Below, piece by piece: positions 1 to 11,403 of a stretch of DNA of 56,115 nucleotides. The stretch comes from Candidatus Peribacteria bacterium (GTDB taxonomy: Bacteria; Patescibacteriota; Gracilibacteria; Peribacterales; Peribacteraceae). Each line of letters starts with the position of its first letter. The stretch's first letter is position 1. The notes under the pieces were generated by a model. It saw only the letters and a program-made list of their open reading frames with translations. It did not search any database and had not been told where the DNA came from. The stretch covers positions 1-56,115 of the forward strand of contig SICN01000005.1 in NCBI GenBank assembly GCA_009691405.1, read 5' to 3'. A program made the translations under genes and the position numbers.

Positions 1-634
1 CATGAAAGAAGAGAGCAAAGAAGGAGATGATCACGATTGCAGAAATGTTGCGGAAAAGTATGGCAAGCTCGGGCATCATATGTGACAGGTACTTCTTGAA
101 AAGAACCGCACCCGTACCGAAGAAGAGCGATCCTGCAACAATGAACAAATCCCCAATGTGCACGCTGGAAGGCACTCCGGTACCTGCGACATTGACGATG
201 ACAACGCCAAGCATGACGATCGATCCTCCCAAAATCTGCATGTGACTGACTTTTTCCTTTAAAATGAAATGCGCTCCAAGGAGGATGATGATGATGTCTG
301 CGGATGACAGCATGGAAGCATTGATGGCGGAGGTGCGCGCAAGACCCGTAAAGAAAAGGAGAGGAGCAACAGCGGAACACAGAAGACCGATCAACATGGA
401 GATCCAAATGGAACGGCGATCCATTTTGCGAAACTCATGCAGGAGAGGAAAGAACCCGAACGTCATCAAGATAAAGATTGCTGTAAGCCCCTCGCTTAAG
501 AGGAGCAGCGTGACCGGAGACAGAAAGGGTGTAAGTCCTTTTGCCAGAGCGTTATAGGTTCCGTTCCACAGAAGAGCGCCAAAACCGAGAAAGAGACCGA
601 GATGGTACTGATGATGCTTGTAAGCAGACGTCAT
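1..634 (-). CDS. EamA/DMT-family transporter, partial (runs off the left edge)
   Basis: Reverse-strand translation from ATG at 634: MTSAYKHHQYHLGLFLGFGALLWNGTYNALAKGLTPFLSPVTLLLLSEG...LLFFTGLARTSAINASMLSSADIIIILLGAHFILKEKVS...; EamA-like TM pattern. Missing from ORF track because it is open at the edge. Confidence 0.8.
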   Translation of the reverse strand, partial: MTSAYKHHQYHLGLFLGFGALLWNGTYNALAKGLTPFLSPVTLLLLSEGLTAIFILMTFGFFPLLHEFRKMDRRSIWISMLIGLLCSAVAPLLFFTGLARTSAINASMLSSADIIIILLGAHFILKEKVSHMQILGGSIVMLGVVIVNVAGTGVPSSVHIGDLFIVAGSLFFGTGAVLFKKYLSHMMPELAILFRNISAIVIISFFALFFH

Positions 635-706
635 CGATGAGAGTTGTGAATGTTGATCTTTGCTATATTATAACTTATTTAGAGAGTTTTGTAAATGCCT
701 GCGATT

Positions 707-794
707 TGGTGCCGAGGGTGGGAATTGAACCCACACATCCGGGTATGGATAAGGGATTTTAAGTCCCTCGCGTCTACCATTCCGCCACCTCGGC
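707..794 (-). tRNA. tRNA-Leu (anticodon UAA)
   Basis: Reverse strand GCCGAGGTGGCGGAATGGTAGACGCGAGGGACTTAAAATCCCTTATCCATACCCGGATGTGTGGGTTCAATTCCCACCCTCGGCACCA; 7-bp acceptor, long variable arm, encoded CCA. Confidence 0.95.
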
Positions 795-815
795 ACGCAC
801 CAAGTATAGCTCGAA

Positions 816-1811
816 TTATGTCTCCGTCAGCTCACCGACCAAATTCCTCTCCATCAGCTCCCGAAGACGACGCGGATTTTTTGTCTGCGCGAGCGCCCAC
901 ATGAGCTTCGTAACGGCGCACTCGTAGGTCATGTCTTTCCCCGAGATCACACCCAGTTCCTCCAGCACGAGCTGTTTCATATAGAGATGCAGATCGATCG
1001 AGCCCCGGAGAAGCTGCGAAGTGATGACGATCGGAATCCCCTTCTTCGACACTCTCCTAATCCAGGGGAAAAGATGCTCCGGAAGCATCCCGAGACCGTA
1101 TGCGCGAAGAACAATCCCATGCGGTTTCGCCGCAAGCAATGCCTCGAAGTAAGCCTCGGGCATGCCGGGATGCAAAGTGATCGACACGACATTCGGATCG
1201 AATGAAGGGAAGCACTCGAGCGTACGCTTTCTCCGTACAATCCTCCAAGGATGGAGCGACGTCGACAGATTGAACTCGGCAAGGGAAGGAAATTTCGGAC
1301 TGTCGAATGTTTCGAGAATCGACTGATCAGCTTTCTTGCACCGTGTCCCGCGAAGCACTTTTGGTCCCAGAACGACGCACACTTCGGCAAGATCAAGCTG
1401 TGCCGCTTGGATTGCGAAAGCAAGATTCATGCGTGCATCGCTTCCCGCATCACCGATCGGAAGAAGCGCTCCCGTGAGCACTATGGGCTTACTGAGATTT
1501 TGCAAAGCGAAACTCAAAGCCGCTGCTGTATATGCCATCGTGTTCGTGCCATGAATGACGACAAAACCCTCGACTCTCTTCTCGAGCTTCGAAATTTTGA
1601 TCGCGATCTCCACCCAGTGATGCGGCGTGATATCCGAGGAACCGACGTTGGCAATCGAATGAAACTCGAGGGACGCCTCGCTCTGGGCTTCCGGAATGAA
1701 GCGGTGAATTTCCGCAAGCGATTCAATCGGTTCGATTCTCCCTGTTTTTCTGCTGCGAATCATCCCGATCGAACCCCCGACGTAGAGAACCGCAATGGTT
1801 GGCCTTGGCAT
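816..1811 (-). CDS. L-asparaginase-family protein (type I-like)
   Basis: VGGSIGM, HGTNTMAYTAAALSFAL, GPKVLRGTRCKKADQSILETFDSP match the asparaginase family, with active-site deviations. Confidence 0.85.
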   Translation of the reverse strand: MPRPTIAVLYVGGSIGMIRSRKTGRIEPIESLAEIHRFIPEAQSEASLEFHSIANVGSSDITPHHWVEIAIKISKLEKRVEGFVVIHGTNTMAYTAAALSFALQNLSKPIVLTGALLPIGDAGSDARMNLAFAIQAAQLDLAEVCVVLGPKVLRGTRCKKADQSILETFDSPKFPSLAEFNLSTSLHPWRIVRRKRTLECFPSFDPNVVSITLHPGMPEAYFEALLAAKPHGIVLRAYGLGMLPEHLFPWIRRVSKKGIPIVITSQLLRGSIDLHLYMKQLVLEELGVISGKDMTYECAVTKLMWALAQTKNPRRLRELMERNLVGELTET

Positions 1812-1835
1812 GGGAAGAGTATAGCATCGACGTCT

Positions 1836-2903
1836 TCACTGAACGACAATCGTCTCCTCGATTCTCATGCCCCACTGTCCCTCGAAGTAGAGACCGGGTT
1901 CGATCGTGATCACTTCGTTCTTCTTGATTTTCGAAAGAGGCGCGCGCGATGAAAGCGTCACCCCTTCATGAATGTCGATACCGACTCCGTGACCGAGGGC
2001 GTGCGAGAATTCCTTGTCGTACCCGTACGATTTCAGAATCTTTCTGGCACCGAGATCGAGAGCTCGGTTGGTGACCCCCGGTCGCAGCAGTAAAATCGCA
2101 GCGGCACTCGCTTTCTTCAACGCATGCAACGCACGAGTCTGGTCCGGCGTCTTCTTTCCTGTGAAGTACACCCGACTGTAGTCACTGCAGTAACCTCCGA
2201 ATTTCGCTCCCATATCGATCTGAACGAGATCATGCTTCCTAAGTATTCGATCCGTCGGGTGATGATGGGGTCTTGAGGTGTTGCATCCGAATGCAACGAT
2301 GCTCGAAAACGCCATACCCTCCGCTCCGAGTTTTCTGCACTCGCACTCGATCGTCCACGCGAGTTCCCGCTCGGTGATCCCGAGAATGATCAGTGTGGGC
2401 ATCCGACGAAGAATTGCTTTCGTGATGACGCATGCTTTGGCAATGCTTCGAAGTTCATCAACCTCTTTGGTCCGCCGAAATTCCTCGACGATGCCATAAG
2501 TTTGAACAAATTTTGTGTTCTTATATTTCTTTTTCCACCTGTGCAATCTGGCAACCGTCACATTTTCAGCCTCAATGCACAGAGATCTGATCTTGGAGAG
2601 CGTGTGAGGCAGCTCATGAAGCGGGCGAAAGGTGAGAGTGCCCTGAACATCACTCCTTGCACTCTCGAGATAGCGACTGTCGAGAAACAGCGAATAACCC
2701 TTTCCCTGAGCCAAAAGAAAGCCAGTAGAAACCTGCAAGCCCGTAAGATACGCAATATTTTCAAGTGTGCTGATCAGAAGCGGTCTTCGAGACGTTCTAC
2801 GAAGCAACTGCGAAGCCCTCGGTCTGCGAAGAGAAAGCATAGGAAGATCTGGTACGGAAAGCCAAAGTATGCTATCATAGTGTGATGCTTTCACCTCTCT
2901 CAA
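1836..2903 (-). CDS. M24 family Xaa-Pro peptidase; start probably internal (MLSLRRPRASQL)
   Basis: LVQIDMGAKFGGYCSDYSRVYFTG, GHGVGIDIHE, ITIEPGLYFEGQWGMRIEET: metal-ligand motifs of M24 aminopeptidases. Confidence 0.9.
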   Translation of the reverse strand: MREVKASHYDSILWLSVPDLPMLSLRRPRASQLLRRTSRRPLLISTLENIAYLTGLQVSTGFLLAQGKGYSLFLDSRYLESARSDVQGTLTFRPLHELPHTLSKIRSLCIEAENVTVARLHRWKKKYKNTKFVQTYGIVEEFRRTKEVDELRSIAKACVITKAILRRMPTLIILGITERELAWTIECECRKLGAEGMAFSSIVAFGCNTSRPHHHPTDRILRKHDLVQIDMGAKFGGYCSDYSRVYFTGKKTPDQTRALHALKKASAAAILLLRPGVTNRALDLGARKILKSYGYDKEFSHALGHGVGIDIHEGVTLSSRAPLSKIKKNEVITIEPGLYFEGQWGMRIEETIVVQ

Positions 2904-3286
2904 GCGTGCACATGACTCTCACTCCCTGTCGGCGGATGTTGTTTGCTGCAATTCTCGCTGCAATTCTCCTGTTTCTTTTTGCAGAATCCGCCCATGCCTA
3001 CACCGCCGTGTACTCGGGAAGCGGTCTTTCGCTGAGCCCAATCAGCGGCATGAGCAGTAATACGGACGTGAATAGCATTGTCGTCAAAATCATCAACTTC
3101 ATTCTCAATTTCGTGCTGATCATCGGCGTACTTGCAATCGTCGTTGCCGGCATTTACCTCATCACAAGCGGCGGCGATGAAGGGCAGAAGGACAAAGCGA
3201 AATCGATCATTCTCTACGTTGCAATCGGAATCATCGTAATCCTGCTTGCTAAGCTGATCGTGCTCTTCGTCAACAATATTTTATGA
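2882..3286 (+). CDS. TrbC/VirB2-like small membrane protein (pilin-like)
   Basis: Signal peptide followed by two hydrophobic helices with GIYLITSGGDEGQKDKAKSIILYVAIGIIVILLAKLIV. Confidence 0.65.
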   Translation: MMLSPLSSVHMTLTPCRRMLFAAILAAILLFLFAESAHAYTAVYSGSGLSLSPISGMSSNTDVNSIVVKIINFILNFVLIIGVLAIVVAGIYLITSGGDEGQKDKAKSIILYVAIGIIVILLAKLIVLFVNNIL

Positions 3287-5145
3287 TCTCGATGCACCGT
3301 CCTTCAAAGCTCCTTGCAGGCTCGTCTGTCGCCTTGTTTGCTGTGCTGTTCTCGACAGTCGCATTCGCGCAGGTTTCCGGCACCCCTGCGACAGATTCAG
3401 TGCAAATCGAAGCCGGGCAAATGTTCGAAATCGGTACCGATACCGTTGCAGAAAATCCCGACTTCAGTTGGATTCTTACCAAAAATCGCACATTCCAGAG
3501 CGCTCAACGCTCTCGTTTCTTCCAGACGAGACCGGCTCAAACCGGGAACTACATGCTCGATGTCAGCGTGCAGGGAAGGAACGGAGCGCAGAACGAATAC
3601 AAGGCATTCTCGATCATCGTCACCGAACCGGCTTCATTTGGAGAGCAGGCTTCATCCTCGGGAAACACGCTGAAGGCAAGACTCAAAACCATCCCAGCCG
3701 CAATCAACGGAACCATCTATCTGCCTCCTGCGGGAGGAATTCTTGTGATGGACGGAACGCTCTCGACGGGGCAAATCGATTCGTACTCGCTGGATCTCGA
3801 TACGAGTGTCGATACCGATGGAGACGGAAATGCCACAAACGATCGAGACAATGAGGACACATACTCCGAGCAATCCGGTTCTCCTCTTTCCTACTTTGTG
3901 CTGCCGAAAGGAGAGAAACGCACGATTACGCTGAGCATCTGGAGCAGTGTCACAGGCGAGATCGACACCGATGAAATTCGGGTCGAATTTTCCGTCGCTC
4001 CTTCGAGCGCAACGGCGGCAAGCGAGCCACAGCAAGCGAGCGCCGAAATCCTCATCGGAGGATCGGAGAACAACGCGAATTTTTCAGCTGCACTTCCGGA
4101 GTCACTGATTGTCGGAAAGGAACTTCTCTACGAGTGGGACTTCGGAGACCGAAGCAAGAGTCTCCTCACGACGCCGACTCACGTCTATAAAACATCCGGA
4201 ACGTTTGCAGTGAGTCTGACCGTCCGAGACATCACGAACGGTCAGGTTGTCTTTCAAGGAACGAACAGCGTGACTATCCAATCTGTCCCTCAGGCATCCC
4301 AAAGTTCTGCAGTAAGTTCTGCGGCATCGACAGAAGCACCGGCTGAAGAAGAGAAAGCATCTTCTTCACTTGGCTCGATTCTTACTGTCGGAATGATCGT
4401 TCTATTCCTGCTCGCGATCGCAATCGGCATGTACATGCTGTTTATGTGGGTGAAAAACAAAACAGCGGGGCACCTGAGCGCAACCCTTGAAAGCATGGAG
4501 AAAACCATCGTGCAGAAAACAAAGACCGAGGACGCGACGGTCGAACCCCTGAAGTTGAAGAAAGACACACCGACCATTGTTCCCGCATCTACTCCTGCAC
4601 TCGCGCCGAAGCCAGAAGACATCAGCGAACGAGAGAAGTCGAAAACAGAATTTGCATCCAAGACTCGTGACAACCCAGTGCCTGCAAGCTCATCCGGACC
4701 CGTACCGAGCTGGCTTGCGAAAGCATCGACAACACCTGCGACTCAGGCACCTTCGAAGCCGACACCCGTAGGCACACCTGAACCAAAGACTCCGAGCGTA
4801 ACCCAAGCAGCACCCGTTCCGGACTGGCTGAAGCCTACTCCAAAAAAAGAAACGAATCCGGAAACCGTAAAGCCTGCACCGGAGACTGCACCAAAACCCG
4901 CTGCGCCGACTCCCACCCCTTCTCCTACTCTTCAGGCTCCAAATCCTGCTGCCGCACCGGTTCCGACACCATCAAGCCCAAAGCCTGCACCTCCTTCACC
5001 TGCACCGATCATTCCAAAGCCAATGCCGGCAAAAGAAGAAGAAACGAAAACTGAGACGCCTGCACCAAAGCCGGTTGCTCCGAAATCAGAAGGCAACGAC
5101 GAACCGCCGATTGCATTCATCAAAGCAGACAGTCTTACGAAATAG
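3283..5145 (+). CDS. PKD-domain membrane protein with Pro-rich cytoplasmic tail
   Basis: Signal peptide; LLYEWDFGDRSKSLLTTPTHVYKTSGTFAVSLTVRD (PKD); one TM; long Pro-rich tail. ATGA overlap with the upstream pilin-like gene. Confidence 0.75.
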   Translation: MISMHRPSKLLAGSSVALFAVLFSTVAFAQVSGTPATDSVQIEAGQMFEIGTDTVAENPDFSWILTKNRTFQSAQRSRFFQTRPAQTGNYMLDVSVQGRNGAQNEYKAFSIIVTEPASFGEQASSSGNTLKARLKTIPAAINGTIYLPPAGGILVMDGTLSTGQIDSYSLDLDTSVDTDGDGNATNDRDNEDTYSEQSGSPLSYFVLPKGEKRTITLSIWSSVTGEIDTDEIRVEFSVAPSSATAASEPQQASAEILIGGSENNANFSAALPESLIVGKELLYEWDFGDRSKSLLTTPTHVYKTSGTFAVSLTVRDITNGQVVFQGTNSVTIQSVPQASQSSAVSSAASTEAPAEEEKASSSLGSILTVGMIVLFLLAIAIGMYMLFMWVKNKTAGHLSATLESMEKTIVQKTKTEDATVEPLKLKKDTPTIVPASTPALAPKPEDISEREKSKTEFASKTRDNPVPASSSGPVPSWLAKASTTPATQAPSKPTPVGTPEPKTPSVTQAAPVPDWLKPTPKKETNPETVKPAPETAPKPAAPTPTPSPTLQAPNPAAAPVPTPSSPKPAPPSPAPIIPKPMPAKEEETKTETPAPKPVAPKSEGNDEPPIAFIKADSLTK

Positions 5146-5158
5146 CAAAGTGGATAAC

Positions 5159-5237
5159 TGGGGCGATCGACGGGACTCGAACCCGCGACCCTCTGGACCA
5201 CAACCAGATGCTCTAACCAAGCTGAGCTACGATCGCC
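5159..5237 (-). tRNA. tRNA-His (anticodon GUG), including G-1
   Basis: Reverse strand GGCGATCGTAGCTCAGCTTGGTTAGAGCATCTGGTTGTGGTCCAGAGGGTCGCGGGTTCGAGTCCCGTCGATCGCCCCA; G-1 opposite C73, encoded CCA. Confidence 0.95.
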
Positions 5238-5311
5238 ATAGGATGACGCAAAAGAACAAATCAGACAGAGCATAGCTTTTTTATTCACGCACCGCTGCCG
5301 CGGTGCTGTAG

Positions 5312-5335
5312 CCAAGCTGAGCTACGATCGCCATA
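5312..5335 (-). repeat. Truncated duplicate of the tRNA-His 5' end
   Basis: 24-bp exact copy (ccaagctgagctacgatcgccata) of 5217-5240. Confidence 0.9.
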
Positions 5336-5388
5336 CTTTTATTGCCCGGTGATTGTAGCCGAAAATTCTTTCAGGTACACTCCGTCGT

Positions 5389-6744
5389 ATGGCTGAACTG
5401 AAGTATCGCTCACCGAAGGGAGTCAACGATGTGCTGCCTGCAGATCATCAGTACATGACGTACATCAAGAAATCCGTTCGTCATCGCGCACGCCAGGCAG
5501 GCTACAAGCGCATCGATCCGCCTATTTTTGAGGAGCGAGCCCTCTTCGAGCGCGGCATCGGTGCTCACACGGATATCGTGTCCAAGGAACTCTTTGCAGT
5601 CGGAAGAAAGGGCGAGGGAGATACGATCGACAAGGACTACGCGCTCCGTCCGGAATTCACGGCGGGCATTTGCAGAAGCTTCATCGAACAGGGAATGCAG
5701 GAGCTCCCGCAGCCCGTAGAACTGTATGCAATCGGACCGTGCTTCCGGTACGACAGACCACAGAAAGGGCGCTACCGTCAGTTCCACCAGTTCGACTTCG
5801 AAGTGATCGGACTCAGCGATCCGTCAATCGATGCGCAGCTCATAGCAGTGGTCGTGAAGATTTTCTCCGACCTCAAGATTTTGAGTCGCCTGAAGATGCA
5901 GATCAACAATATCGGTATTCCGGAGGATCGAAAGAATTACACGCAGGCGCTGAAGGATTATTTCGTCGGGAAAGAGAGAAATCTGCCCGAACTCGACAGG
6001 AAAAGGCTGCAAGGAAATCCTCTGCGACTCTTGGATTCAAAGGAAGAGGATACGCAGATTCTCTTGAAGATGGCTCCAACCATGGAGCAGTTCATCGGTC
6101 CCGAGAGCAAGAAATACCACGCAACGCTTCTGGAGTATTTGCAGACTCTCGGCATCGAATACACCTCAAACCCCGGCCTCGTCCGCGGTCTCGATTACTA
6201 CAATCAGACCGTGTTCGAATTCTGGGACAGCTCGACCGGTGCCCAGAACGCGGTCGGCGGGGGCGGCCGATACGACTATTTGATCGAGCAACTCGGAGGC
6301 AAGGCGACAGCGGGTGTCGGCTTCGCAGGCGGCATCGAGCGGATCATGTGGCACATGCAGGAGGCAGGCGTCGTCGCGCCAAACAAAGATCAGGTCGACG
6401 TCTTCGTCGCGCAACTCGGACCCGAGGCGAAGAAGAAATGTCTTCCGCTTGTGAGCGCACTCCGCGATCTCGGCATTCACACAGTCGGTGCGCTCGGAGA
6501 AGCGAGTTTAAAAAGCCAAATGCGTCTCGCGGATCGGTTCCAAGCACGGTACACGCTCCTCCTCGGGCAGCTGGAAGTGAAGGAGGATACGATCATCCTC
6601 AGGGATATGGCTGCCGGAAAGCAGAAGCAAATCCCCTTCTCTCATGCAATTCCGGAAATCGTGAAACTGATCGGTAAAGAACACCTCGACAGCTATTCAC
6701 TGACCGACAAGTTCGGCAAATTCAGCGATCCGGGGGAGGGATAA
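5389..6744 (+). CDS. hisS: Histidyl-tRNA synthetase
   Basis: KYRSPKGVNDVLPADHQYM, RPEFTAGICRSFIEQGMQ, GPCFRYDRPQKGRYRQFHQFDFEVIG, LVRGLDYYNQTVFEF, VGGGGRYDYLIEQLGG. Confidence 0.97.
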   Translation: MAELKYRSPKGVNDVLPADHQYMTYIKKSVRHRARQAGYKRIDPPIFEERALFERGIGAHTDIVSKELFAVGRKGEGDTIDKDYALRPEFTAGICRSFIEQGMQELPQPVELYAIGPCFRYDRPQKGRYRQFHQFDFEVIGLSDPSIDAQLIAVVVKIFSDLKILSRLKMQINNIGIPEDRKNYTQALKDYFVGKERNLPELDRKRLQGNPLRLLDSKEEDTQILLKMAPTMEQFIGPESKKYHATLLEYLQTLGIEYTSNPGLVRGLDYYNQTVFEFWDSSTGAQNAVGGGGRYDYLIEQLGGKATAGVGFAGGIERIMWHMQEAGVVAPNKDQVDVFVAQLGPEAKKKCLPLVSALRDLGIHTVGALGEASLKSQMRLADRFQARYTLLLGQLEVKEDTIILRDMAAGKQKQIPFSHAIPEIVKLIGKEHLDSYSLTDKFGKFSDPGEG

Positions 6745-6758
6745 TCAGTGGTAATGCT

Positions 6759-9011
<2,253 letters not shown>

Positions 9012-9054
9012 TCACCCATCTACGGAATTCCGTGGCAACAAGAGGAGTCCTGCC

Positions 9055-9231
9055 ATGTTAGTTCTCACCCGGAAATTGTATCAGGAAATTCGCATTGCCC
9101 AGAACATCTCGGTTCGAGTTCTCGGCATTAAGGGGAACAAGGTTCGCCTGGGCATCGTCGCCCCCCCCGAGGTTCCGGTGCTCCGTGAGGAAACCCTCAC
9201 GAAAACCCGAAAGCCTCCGAATAATCCTTGA
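9055..9231 (+). CDS. csrA: CsrA-family RNA-binding carbon storage regulator
   Basis: MLVLTRKLYQEIRIAQNISVRVLGIKGNKVRLGIVAPPEVPVLREE; upstream AGAGGAG Shine-Dalgarno. Confidence 0.93.
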   Translation: MLVLTRKLYQEIRIAQNISVRVLGIKGNKVRLGIVAPPEVPVLREETLTKTRKPPNNP

Positions 9232-9422
9232 TGTTTCCGCACAGAGCTAAGAAAGGTCCAGAGACGATGATCGTGTTTGGACCGCCGGTTCCGTAGTTGG
9301 AACCAAGAGAGCTGCATAGGTGTTTCACCTCTGCAGCTCTTGAATTACCCAAGAATGCAAAGCCTCGATGCCCGGGGTTTTCCCTTTTCATCGCACCCGC
9401 TCTCCCCTACACTCTCTCCGCT

Positions 9423-9941
9423 ATGACAACCACCAACCCACCGTCTACCGGCTTCGTCGAGAGTGAGGACATGCTCATCACCAAGGAGGGGCTGAAGAAA
9501 ATCAAAGAAGAACTCGAGTTCCTCAAGACCACGAAGCGCGTCGAAATCGCGCAGCGACTCAAGGAAGCGATTTCGTACGGAGACCTCTCCGAAAACGCCG
9601 AGTACGAGGAAGCGAAAAACGATCAGGCATTCATCGAAGGAAGAATTCTCGAACTCGAAAAACAGATCAAGAATGCGAAGCTCATCACCGAGAACATCGT
9701 CGCAAAATCGAAGAGCAAGACCATCGACATCGGTTCCATTGTGACGGTTCGAAACAAGACCGATAACGACGAACCCGAGACCTACACGATCGTCGGCAGC
9801 ATGGAAGCAGACCCCATCGAACACAAGATTTCAAACGAATCACCAATCGGTCGAGCTTTGCTTGGTCGCGAGAAAGGAGACGTCGTCGATGTCGCGGCAC
9901 CTGCGGGGAAGTTCAAATACGAGATTTTAAAGGTTGCGTAA
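9423..9941 (+). CDS. greA: Transcription elongation factor GreA
   Basis: LITKEGLKKIKEELEFLKTTKRVEIAQRLKEAISYGDLSENAEYEEAKNDQAFIEGRI...SNESPIGRALLGREKGDVVDVAAPAG. Confidence 0.97.
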   Translation: MTTTNPPSTGFVESEDMLITKEGLKKIKEELEFLKTTKRVEIAQRLKEAISYGDLSENAEYEEAKNDQAFIEGRILELEKQIKNAKLITENIVAKSKSKTIDIGSIVTVRNKTDNDEPETYTIVGSMEADPIEHKISNESPIGRALLGREKGDVVDVAAPAGKFKYEILKVA

Positions 9942-9950
9942 TCCAGCATT

Positions 9951-10334
9951 ATGTCCGACCAATCGCAACCGCAAACCTCAGGACTCGTCATTCCTCCCGA
10001 AGTGCAGGAGAAATTCGGTGCGCTTATTCTGCTGATCCAGGGCTCTGAAAGCATGAACAATGAGGAGCGTCAGTATTGGGTGAATATTTTACCCGTGATG
10101 ACCCCCGAGCAGATCAAGAATCTGCAGGAGATTTTGGCAAATGAAAAGCAGCAGCTCGCCGCCATCGATGCCAAGTACACAAAGGAAGCGGCAAAGAGTC
10201 CTCCTATTGATACGGTTGCGATCGGGGAGAAGATGAAGAGCAAGAAAGAGAAGCGGCAGAAAATAGAAGAAGAAGATGCAGCGAAAGAAGAAGTTACCGA
10301 AGCGGAGCTCCTCGGAAAAATACAATCGATGTGA
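9951..10334 (+). CDS. Hypothetical coiled-coil/charged protein
   Basis: 127-aa ORF directly downstream of greA, same strand, Lys/Glu-rich C-terminus. Confidence 0.65.
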   Translation: MSDQSQPQTSGLVIPPEVQEKFGALILLIQGSESMNNEERQYWVNILPVMTPEQIKNLQEILANEKQQLAAIDAKYTKEAAKSPPIDTVAIGEKMKSKKEKRQKIEEEDAAKEEVTEAELLGKIQSM

Positions 10335-10340
10335 TAAGAC

Positions 10341-11306
10341 CTACATCGAAGCAGTCATCATAATCGCTCGCTCGGTGAGTGCAATCACTTCTCCCGGTCT
10401 TTCCGCCGAGTAGTGATACCCTCCGGACTTCAGTTCGATGTCCGCTGCAGTGACCCAATCGACAAGATTTTTCATCTGAGCAGGACTCATCGACCTTGCA
10501 AGCGGAAGCAAACCGCGTACCGAAAGAAAGTGAAGTCCCGTTCCGGAAGCAATCGATCGCTCGTCTCTGATCCCCGCTTCGGTCGACGCAAAGACCAGCG
10601 TAAGATTTTTGATCATGGAAAGCAGAATCGTCCACATCCCATAGACTTCTTCGCCTCGTTCGATGCGAGAGGTGAGGAAAGCAAGAGCCTCCAGAGGTTT
10701 CTTCGAACCGATGAGATCGGTGAGCTTCCACACGACCTGAGATCCCGATGGTACAGCAAGACGCTCGACATCCTCGACCCCTATCTCGCTCTTCGATCCC
10801 GAAGAGATTTTCCGCAGCTCCATCTCGAGTGTCCACTGATCGGTTCCAACGATATCGAGAAGCGACTGAAGCCCCTGAGGCGTGATCGTCGAACCGAGGG
10901 ACCGAAGCGAAGCTTTGATCCACGCAGAGAGTTCTCCGGGAGAGAGCTCGGGGAAAGATAGTATTTCGGCATGCTTCTCAAGCTCTTTCACGATCCCGAG
11001 CCTTTTGTCAGGCTTCGGCTCGACGATCAGAAGCACGGTTGCAGGATGGATATTTTCAAGGATCTTCGGCATTTCTTCCTTGTCAATTTTGGGGATTCCT
11101 TCAAGAATCACAAGTCGCTTCTCGGCAATGAACGGCATCACCGATACGGCGTCTAGGAGATCGGAAACCGTGCACTCCTTCGCCTGGAGCGTGAGAAGAT
11201 TCTCCGGTCCATGCTTGTCTGAAAAGACCTTCTTCCAGCGCTGAAGCTCTTTGCCAAGGGCAAAGGTATTCTCTCCGATGAACAGATGCAGATTGGGAGT
11301 GTCCAT
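10341..11306 (-). CDS. holA: DNA polymerase III delta subunit
   Basis: LHLFIGENTFALGKELQRW...EKRLVILEGIPK...ELSAWIKASLRSLGSTITPQGLQSLLDIVGTDQWTLEMELRKIS; start taken at MDTPNLH. Confidence 0.85.
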   Translation of the reverse strand: MDTPNLHLFIGENTFALGKELQRWKKVFSDKHGPENLLTLQAKECTVSDLLDAVSVMPFIAEKRLVILEGIPKIDKEEMPKILENIHPATVLLIVEPKPDKRLGIVKELEKHAEILSFPELSPGELSAWIKASLRSLGSTITPQGLQSLLDIVGTDQWTLEMELRKISSGSKSEIGVEDVERLAVPSGSQVVWKLTDLIGSKKPLEALAFLTSRIERGEEVYGMWTILLSMIKNLTLVFASTEAGIRDERSIASGTGLHFLSVRGLLPLARSMSPAQMKNLVDWVTAADIELKSGGYHYSAERPGEVIALTERAIMMTASM

Positions 11307-11403
11307 GAGATGAATATCGTACCGCAAGATTCCATCATATCCACTAAAATAGTCAACTCCACTGGATGGAAGAAAAGTCACTTTTAGGCTACAATAGTAG
11401 GAA

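Noticed and set aside
1251-1952. 233-aa + strand ORF
   Set aside because: Antisense to the asparaginase gene and the M24 peptidase gene end.
4700-5090. Pro/Ala/Lys tandem sequence as a possible coding minisatellite
   Set aside because: Irregular units typical of a low-complexity Pro-rich cytosolic tail, not a true tandem DNA repeat.
5670-6677. 335-aa + strand ORF in hisS
   Set aside because: Alternate-frame Arg/Ser-rich translation inside hisS.
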